NCBI GenBank assembly: GCA_028876695.1
Contig: JAGWRH010000226.1
Coordinates: forward strand, 1 to 10,958
DNA length: 10,958 bases
From: Acidobacteriota bacterium
GTDB lineage: Bacteria > Acidobacteriota > Terriglobia > Acidiferrales > UBA7541
Direction of reading: 5' to 3'
Shown here: in pieces, positions 6,881 through 10,958 of the stretch
Numbering within the stretch: position 1 is the first letter of the stretch
Layout of the letters: each line of letters begins with the position of its first letter
Notes under the pieces: generated by a model
Seen by the model: the letters and a program-made list of their open reading frames with translations, nothing else
The model's database searches: none
Told to the model about the DNA's origin: nothing
Position numbers and translations under genes: made by a program

Positions 6881-6917
6881 CAGTTCACGTCTGCGCGGCG
6901 CGCGTCAGCGTGAATTG
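6881..6917. terminator. Long hairpin between convergent nnrS and tautomerase genes
   Basis: The left arm CAGTTCACG-t-CTG-CGCG pairs with CGCG-t-CAG-CGTGAATTG across a GCG loop: 16 base pairs including one G-U, with one bulged T on each arm. It lies in the 56-base gap between two genes that end facing each other, so it can serve as a bidirectional terminator. There is no U-tract on either side. Confidence 0.6.
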
Positions 6918-6923
6918 TCTCGG

Positions 6924-7157
6924 CTATTCGAACGGGTTGTAGCCGGGCTGTTTATAGAGCCGATCGCGGTTTTGCAGGATTTCGGGCTTGTACACCTGCA
7001 GCGGCCAGTCCTCGGGCTTCACTTCCTCGATGGCGACGGATATAACTTTTTCGTCGCACTTGATCACGTCGAGCACGTCCTTCACGATGCGCTCGGCGAG
7101 CTGAGTTTTTTGCTGCTCAGTTCTTCCGGGATGCATTTTTACGATGATGTGCGGCAT
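6924..7157 (-). CDS. pptA: PptA-like 4-oxalocrotonate tautomerase family protein
   Basis: This 77-residue protein starts MPHIIVKMHPGRTEQQK. Removal of Met exposes Pro at the N-terminus, the catalytic general base of the tautomerase superfamily. The length, the PEDWP motif near residue 50 and the ending KQPGYNP match E. coli PptA (YdcE), also 77 residues with a C-terminal KPGYS. Such enzymes tautomerise enol/keto aromatic pyruvates; the physiological substrate is unknown. AGGAG (7165-7169 on the reverse strand) lies seven bases before the ATG and confirms the start. It is the last gene of the reverse-strand group, 31 bases after the cupin stop. Confidence 0.87.
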   Translation of the reverse strand: MPHIIVKMHPGRTEQQKTQLAERIVKDVLDVIKCDEKVISVAIEEVKPEDWPLQVYKPEILQNRDRLYKQPGYNPFE

Positions 7158-7188
7158 GCGGGCTCTCCTTTTTGAATAAGAGTAAGAA

Positions 7189-7584
7189 TTATCCGCGATA
7201 TTGCTCGTCGGTAACCTGTTCTAGCCATTCAACGGCTTTGCCGTCCAGTTGTTCCTGGATGGCTATGTGCGTCATGGCCGTTGTAGGCGCGGCGCCGTGC
7301 CAATGCTTCTCGCCGGGCGGTATCCAGACGACATCGCCGGGATGAATCTCCTCGATGGGCCCGCCCCAACGTCGCATACGGCCTGCGCCGGACGTAACCA
7401 TCAGGATCTGGCCGAGCGGATGAGTGTGCCACGCGGTGCGCGAACCGGGCTCGAACGTGACGCTTGCGCCCATGGTGCGCGCGGGGGCATGCGCGTCGAA
7501 TAACGGATCGAGACGTACCGTGCCGGTGAACCATTCCGATGGGGGCTTTGCGGAGGATTGTGAGCCGCTTCGCTTAATTTCCAT
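7189..7584 (-). CDS. Small cupin, (R)-hydroxynitrile-lyase-like (Granulicella type)
   Basis: This 131-residue single-domain cupin belongs to the family of the Mn-dependent hydroxynitrile lyase described from the acidobacterium Granulicella tundricola, which as I recall is also 131 residues and also starts MEIKR. The metal ligands of that enzyme fall at identical numbers here: H53 and H55 in AWHTHPLGQ, Q59, and H94 in GEKHWHG. The active-site neighbours A40, V42 and Q110 are the same too. Hydroxynitrile lyases cleave or form cyanohydrins (aldehyde plus HCN), but the natural substrate of these bacterial cupins is not settled, and most homologues are annotated simply as cupin. The frame stays open upstream to 7926, but that part overlaps the sirtuin gene. 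The start at 7584 is supported by GAGG nine bases upstream and by the matching N-terminus. Confidence 0.9.
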   Translation of the reverse strand: MEIKRSGSQSSAKPPSEWFTGTVRLDPLFDAHAPARTMGASVTFEPGSRTAWHTHPLGQILMVTSGAGRMRRWGGPIEEIHPGDVVWIPPGEKHWHGAAPTTAMTHIAIQEQLDGKAVEWLEQVTDEQYRG

Positions 7585-7652
7585 TTCGTTTAGCCTCGAC
7601 GATTTGATTAGCTCTGCCGTTGAATGTTGGACAGCGAATGTACACCCGATCC

Positions 7653-8357
7653 CTATTCGAAGCGGAAGAGATTGGGAAGCACGTCGCCGGCTTTGCCCCA
7701 GTGGCACTCGCTGAAGGCCAAGGTGTTGGCGGGCTCTTCGGGGCCGACGTAAATGGTGCGCGCGCGTCCGCGCACCCGGGCGACGAAGCTGGCGGCAGGT
7801 TCTACCACGCCGGAGGTGCCGATGGCCACAAAGACGGTGCATCCATCGAGGGCGCTGGCGATGCGATCCAGGCCGTAAGGTACTTCGCCGAACCAGCAGA
7901 TGTGCGGCCGGATTTGCCCACCGCACCCGCAGCGCGGCACAGCGCGCTGCGGATCGTAGGTGGCTGAGTCTTCGAAGGGAGCGCTATTGCAGCGGTCGCA
8001 GCGGCTCTTGAAAAGCTCGCCATGCATGTGGACCACGCGGCTCGAGCCGGCCTGTTCGTGCAAGTTGTCCACGTTTTGCGTGCACAAAAACAGGCGATCA
8101 TGCAGCGATTCTTCCATGCGGGCGAGCGCATGGTGGCCGCGGTTGGGTTTGGCGGCGCTGGCAGCGCAGCGGCGCATGGAGTAAAACTCCCACACCAAAC
8201 GCGGATCGCGCCGCCAGGCATGGGGCGAAGCGACTTCTTCGATGCGGTAACTGCGCCAGAGGCCGTTGACTCCGCGGAACGTGGGAATGCCGCTTTCCGC
8301 GCTGATTCCCGCGCCGGTGAGAATGAACACGCGATCAGCAGGCCCGATGGCGACCAT
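7653..8357 (-). CDS. cobB: Class III sirtuin, NAD-dependent protein deacylase (CobB)
   Basis: This 234-residue protein is a complete Sir2 catalytic core. It has the NAD-binding LTGAGISAESGIPTFRG (13-29), QNVDNLH (94-100), the catalytic H112 in HMHGEL, four zinc-binding cysteines (C120, C123, C143, C145) and RPHICWFGE (150-158). FYSMRR contains the Y59-x-x-R62 pair of class III (SIRT5/CobB-like) sirtuins, which lets them remove succinyl and malonyl as well as acetyl groups from lysine; acetyl-CoA synthetase is a classic bacterial target. Two starts are possible. ATG 8357 gives the usual short lead before GAGIS but has no Shine-Dalgarno. TTG 8423 would add 22 residues and overlap the proline dehydrogenase end by 11 bases. 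I favour 8357. The gene stands between proline dehydrogenase and the cupin in an apparent operon. Confidence 0.92.
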   Translation of the reverse strand: MVAIGPADRVFILTGAGISAESGIPTFRGVNGLWRSYRIEEVASPHAWRRDPRLVWEFYSMRRCAASAAKPNRGHHALARMEESLHDRLFLCTQNVDNLHEQAGSSRVVHMHGELFKSRCDRCNSAPFEDSATYDPQRAVPRCGCGGQIRPHICWFGEVPYGLDRIASALDGCTVFVAIGTSGVVEPAASFVARVRGRARTIYVGPEEPANTLAFSECHWGKAGDVLPNLFRFE

Positions 8358-8412
8358 CTGTAAATTGTACGCCCGACGCGTGACGGGCGTCGGCGAGGAA
8401 TCTTGCGCCGGA

Positions 8413-9354
8413 TTATTTGGCAAACAGATTGCGCCCGATGAACCAAAGATTGGCGGGGCGCTCGGCCAGGCGCCTCATGTACCAGGGAAACCAATACGAG
8501 CCGTAGGAAACCAGGACACAGCTACGATAGCCTTCCCGGGCCAAGCGCAACTGTTCGGCTCGCTGAATGCCGTAGAGCATGGCGAATTCGAGCCGGTCTT
8601 TTTCAACGCCCTGCGATTTGGCCCAAGCGGAAATGCGGGCGATCAGCCCGGTATCGTGGGTGCCCAGGACGGCGCGAACGCCGGCGCGCCGCGCTTCCGC
8701 CGAAAGCAGCGACTGCGCCAGCCGAAAAAAGTTTTCGTCCACTTCGGATTTCTTTTCGAAGGCGACATGGCGCGGCTCGCTGTAGGCGCCTTTCACCAGG
8801 CGCACACTGGCGCCCATGGCAACCAGCGATTCGAGGTCAGCGGCCGTGCGGCGGAGATACGCCTGCACGCACACGCCGACGTTCGGGTGCGCCTCGCGCG
8901 CCCGGCGATGCAGGTCGAGAGTCGCGTCCACGTAGGCGCTCTGCTCCATGTCGATCCAGACGAAGTTGGCGGCGGCATTCGAGCCCGCGGCAGCTTCGAT
9001 CAGCGTCACCAGGTTGGCGAAGCAGAAGTTGCGATCGTTATCGAGTCCGAGCTGCGTGAGCTTGATGGAAATTTCTGCGGGCAGCGTGGCGGCGCGAATC
9101 GATTCGAGGATGCCGACGTATTCCCGGGTGACGGCTGCCGCCTCCGCGCGATCGCGGACGTTTTCGCCGAGATGGGTGATCAGAGAGGTGATGCCATTGC
9201 CGGCGAGGCGGCGGGCCGCGGCCAGGGCGTCCTCGAGGCGCTCGCCGGGCAGAAAGCGCCGCGAGGCGCGTTGGACGAAGCGCAGGCGCGGCCCATGGTC
9301 GCGGAGCCAGGCAGACTCCGAGGCTTGGACGAGGATGCGGCGCGCCCAGCTCAT
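8413..9354 (-). CDS. Proline dehydrogenase (monofunctional, FAD-dependent)
   Basis: This 313-residue protein is the length of monofunctional bacterial proline dehydrogenases (about 300-310) and lacks the P5C dehydrogenase half of PutA. It forms a flavin-binding TIM barrel: SIKLTQLGLD (96-105), FVWIDMEQS (131-139), VGVCVQAYLRR (159-169), VRLVKGAY (184-191), LGTHD (230-234) and the C-terminal YGSYWFPWYMRRLAERPANL, whose paired arginines (R294 and R295) bind the proline carboxylate. It oxidises proline to pyrroline-5-carboxylate and passes electrons to the respiratory chain, probably at the inner membrane face. The frame remains open upstream to 9576, but that stretch has no protein-like character; MSWARRIL at 9354 matches the usual family start, although no Shine-Dalgarno is visible. 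No P5C dehydrogenase gene is in the window. Confidence 0.92.
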   Translation of the reverse strand: MSWARRILVQASESAWLRDHGPRLRFVQRASRRFLPGERLEDALAAARRLAGNGITSLITHLGENVRDRAEAAAVTREYVGILESIRAATLPAEISIKLTQLGLDNDRNFCFANLVTLIEAAAGSNAAANFVWIDMEQSAYVDATLDLHRRAREAHPNVGVCVQAYLRRTAADLESLVAMGASVRLVKGAYSEPRHVAFEKKSEVDENFFRLAQSLLSAEARRAGVRAVLGTHDTGLIARISAWAKSQGVEKDRLEFAMLYGIQRAEQLRLAREGYRSCVLVSYGSYWFPWYMRRLAERPANLWFIGRNLFAK

Positions 9355-9736
9355 CTGACAAACGACAGACTGGCGTGAGATTGGGAAGCGAGAGTCATTG
9401 TTGGATGCGCGAGCTTGCCGATTTTCGGCCACGCCCGAGAGAAGCGTATCAGACTGAGCGGCGCAGGTCATCCCGGCGCCGGGGAACGGCATGTTGAGAG
9501 TAGCAATGGCCGCGGGCAGCAAAACTCGCTTTGATCCTGATGGGTCTCGGGGGTGTTGCGACTTCTGCGGGACCAACGGTCGGGAACCTGGCGCAGGCTG
9601 TTATCCCCTTCGTCACCAGATGCGAGCCGTTGCATAGACCCCCGTTTTTCGCGCGTGCTAACCTTCCAGCTTGAGTCGCGGCTAGTCGCGGGAAACTACC
9701 CCTCTGGCTAGACGCGGCGGGGACGCGGGACCATCG
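9355..9736. other. Divergent gene-free region between proline dehydrogenase and the TPR gene
   Basis: These 382 bases must carry the promoters for both the leftward operon and the rightward TPR gene, but no convincing -35/-10 pair stands out. Visible structure includes a small hairpin GCCGA-TTT-TCGGC (9417-9429), an all-GC perfect palindrome CCCGGCGCCGGG (9472-9483) and a direct repeat of AGTCGCGG at 9674-9681 and 9684-9691. Open frames crossing it lack ribosome binding sites and protein-like composition. Confidence 0.5.
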
Positions 9737-10958
9737 ATGGCCTTTAACAAGAACAAAGCACTGGAAAACGCTCTGAAATTTTTGAGCCAGGGCAAACCCG
9801 CTCAGGCCATCGCCGAATACCAGCAAATCCTGAAGTACGACCCTAAGGATCAAGCCACGCTGATGACCGTCGGCGACCTCTTCGCCCGCCAAGGCGACAT
9901 GCCGCAGGCGATCGAGTACTTCCAGCGGCTTGCCGAGGTTTATCTAAGCGACGGATTCAACAGCAAGGCTATCGCGATCTACAAAAAGATTGCGAAGTTG
10001 GCGCCGAATGAACTCGCGCCGCTCGAGCGGCTGGCGGACTTGTACGTACAGCAGGGCGTATTGAGCGAGGCTCGCCCGCTTTTCCTGCAAATCGCGGAAG
10101 CGCACTTGAAGGCGAACCGCGCGCAGAAGGCCGTCGAGGTGCTCAACCGCTTGCTGGACGTGGAGCCGGATAATCCTCGCGTGCAGATGCGCCTGGCCGA
10201 ACTGTACAACGCGATGGGCCAGAAAAAGGAGGGGGCGCAAACTTACTTCAATTACGCGCAGCGTCTCTTTGAGAACGGGGAAACCGACGACGCGCAGAAA
10301 GTAGTCGCTCGCGCGATCGAACTCGAGCCGGACAATCCGGCAGCTCTGCTGCTGGAAGCAAGAATCCTGCATGGCGCGAATCACATTGACAAGGCGGTTG
10401 CGGTCCTGGCCAAGCACCCGGAAGCTGATGCCGGTGGCGAAGTTACGCACCTGCTGATCGATTGGCAGCTTTCCGCGGGGCAGTTCACACAGGCGGCGGA
10501 TTGCGCGCGCAAACAGCTGCTTCGCGGAAGTAGCCACTTCGGACTGCTATCTAAAGTGGCGGAGCATCAGATCGAGAATGGCGACGCGGCGGACGCGCTG
10601 CCGTTGCTCGAAGAAATTCGCGAGCCATCGGTCGAAGCCGGCGAACAGGAAAAATTCCTCAAATCGCTTGTGGCGGTTACGCAAAAAGATCCAGGAAATA
10701 TTCGCGCGCTGGAAATGCTCGCCGACTATAGCCGGCATGCGAGCGATCCTTTCCGGTTGAGCGCCGCATTGAATCAATTGGTCGATGCGTGCGCCGCGAA
10801 ACGCGAATACTCGCGAGCCGAACAAGCGTTGCAGGAGCTGATCGAAAAGAACAAGGACGACGAGCGGCTGCAGCAACGTCTGCAGAACGTGCGTGACCTG
10901 GCCAGCGGGAAGGTGGAGGAACCGCCTGTTCTGGAGTCGGCGGATGCGCCCGTTGCCA
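9737..10958 (+). CDS. Tetratricopeptide-repeat protein (3' end beyond window)
   Basis: At least 407 residues starting MAFNKNKALENALKFLSQGK; the frame is open to the right edge with no stop. The first 200 or so residues are a run of TPR-like helix pairs with the expected pattern of Gly, Ala, Tyr and Pro: about 5-37, 39-68, 70-105 and then further units ending in KLAPNE, DVEPDNP and ELEPDNP. Later repeats (about 210-390) are more degenerate. A more polar, Pro- and Glu-rich stretch near 395-405 suggests a linker to another part beyond the window. TPR arrays are protein-interaction scaffolds; no catalytic motif or signal peptide is visible, so it is probably cytoplasmic and the partner is unknown. 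A weak GGGA about 8 bases before the ATG may serve as ribosome binding site. Confidence 0.87.
   Translation, partial: MAFNKNKALENALKFLSQGKPAQAIAEYQQILKYDPKDQATLMTVGDLFARQGDMPQAIEYFQRLAEVYLSDGFNSKAIAIYKKIAKLAPNELAPLERLADLYVQQGVLSEARPLFLQIAEAHLKANRAQKAVEVLNRLLDVEPDNPRVQMRLAELYNAMGQKKEGAQTYFNYAQRLFENGETDDAQKVVARAIELEPDNPAALLLEARILHGANHIDKAVAVLAKHPEADAGGEVTHLLIDWQLSAGQFTQAADCARKQLLRGSSHFGLLSKVAEHQIENGDAADALPLLEEIREPSVEAGEQEKFLKSLVAVTQKDPGNIRALEMLADYSRHASDPFRLSAALNQLVDACAAKREYSRAEQALQELIEKNKDDERLQQRLQNVRDLASGKVEEPPVLESADAPVA

Noticed and set aside
7585..7926. N-terminal extension of the cupin frame into the sirtuin gene
   Set aside because: It overlaps the sirtuin coding sequence in another frame and is Arg-rich; the cupin family start MEIKR with its own ribosome binding site is at 7584.
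8266..9378. A 370-codon open frame on the plus strand antisense to the sirtuin and proline dehydrogenase
   Set aside because: Both reverse-strand genes have clear family motifs throughout. The antisense frame is a product of high GC codon bias and shows no recognisable domain.
9355..9576. N-terminal extension of proline dehydrogenase to a TTG at 9576
   Set aside because: The added 74 residues do not resemble the family; the total would be far longer than monofunctional enzymes, and the usual start lies at 9354.
9630..9664. Promoter pair TTGCAT and TGC-TAACCT before the TPR gene
   Set aside because: The spacer would be 23 bases, too long for a sigma-70 promoter, so I did not list it.
1..10958. 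CRISPR array, tRNA, rRNA, transposase or integrase, toxin-antitoxin pair
   Set aside because: I looked for regularly spaced repeats, T-loop-like GGTTCGA motifs and transposase or recombinase proteins and found none; the one short direct repeat (9674-9691) is only two units.

Overview
The window is GC-rich and gene-dense and carries no mobile element, tRNA, rRNA or CRISPR array that I can see. The gene content suggests a member of the Acidobacteriota. The best single clue is the small cupin at 7189-7584. It closely matches, residue for residue at the metal-binding positions, the hydroxynitrile-lyase cupin that I know from Granulicella tundricola. The long TPR protein opening with MAFNK and the proline dehydrogenase also look acidobacterial. 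This placement comes from memory, not from a search.

Layout, left to right. Positions 1-489 hold the 3' two thirds of an ABC ATPase of LolD type (lipoprotein export), followed by a membrane-anchored SPFH/prohibitin-like protein (592-1449). A gap with a perfect 11-bp hairpin (1527-1551) and a long inverted repeat (1636-1663) leads into a Crp/Fnr-family regulator (1724-2416) and a secreted amidohydrolase of YtcJ type (2453-4126). A palindrome-overlapped promoter then precedes a small unrecognised protein with one possible membrane segment (4220-4621). Next comes a nitrosative-stress pair: the di-iron Fe-S repair protein Ric (4737-5465), followed closely by an NnrS-type polytopic membrane protein (5479-6867).

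The next four genes face the other way and, read in their own direction, form a likely operon: proline dehydrogenase (9354-8413), a class III sirtuin deacylase of CobB type (8357-7653), the hydroxynitrile-lyase-like cupin (7584-7189) and a PptA-like tautomerase (7157-6924). The operon ends tail-to-tail with nnrS, and a strong hairpin (6881-6917) lies between them. A divergent gene-free stretch (9355-9736) separates it from a long TPR protein that runs off the right edge.

How the genes may work together: the regulator lacks the cysteine cluster of FNR but has the E-x-x-S-R recognition helix. A TGA-N6-TCA site, the core of Crp/Fnr-family operators, sits about 50 bases before ric. The simplest reading is a DNR/NnrR-like control circuit for nitric-oxide damage repair (Ric) and NO-related membrane function (NnrS). 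The small unknown protein between them is the least explained gene here. The reverse-strand operon looks like small-molecule and acyl-lysine metabolism with no obvious single pathway.
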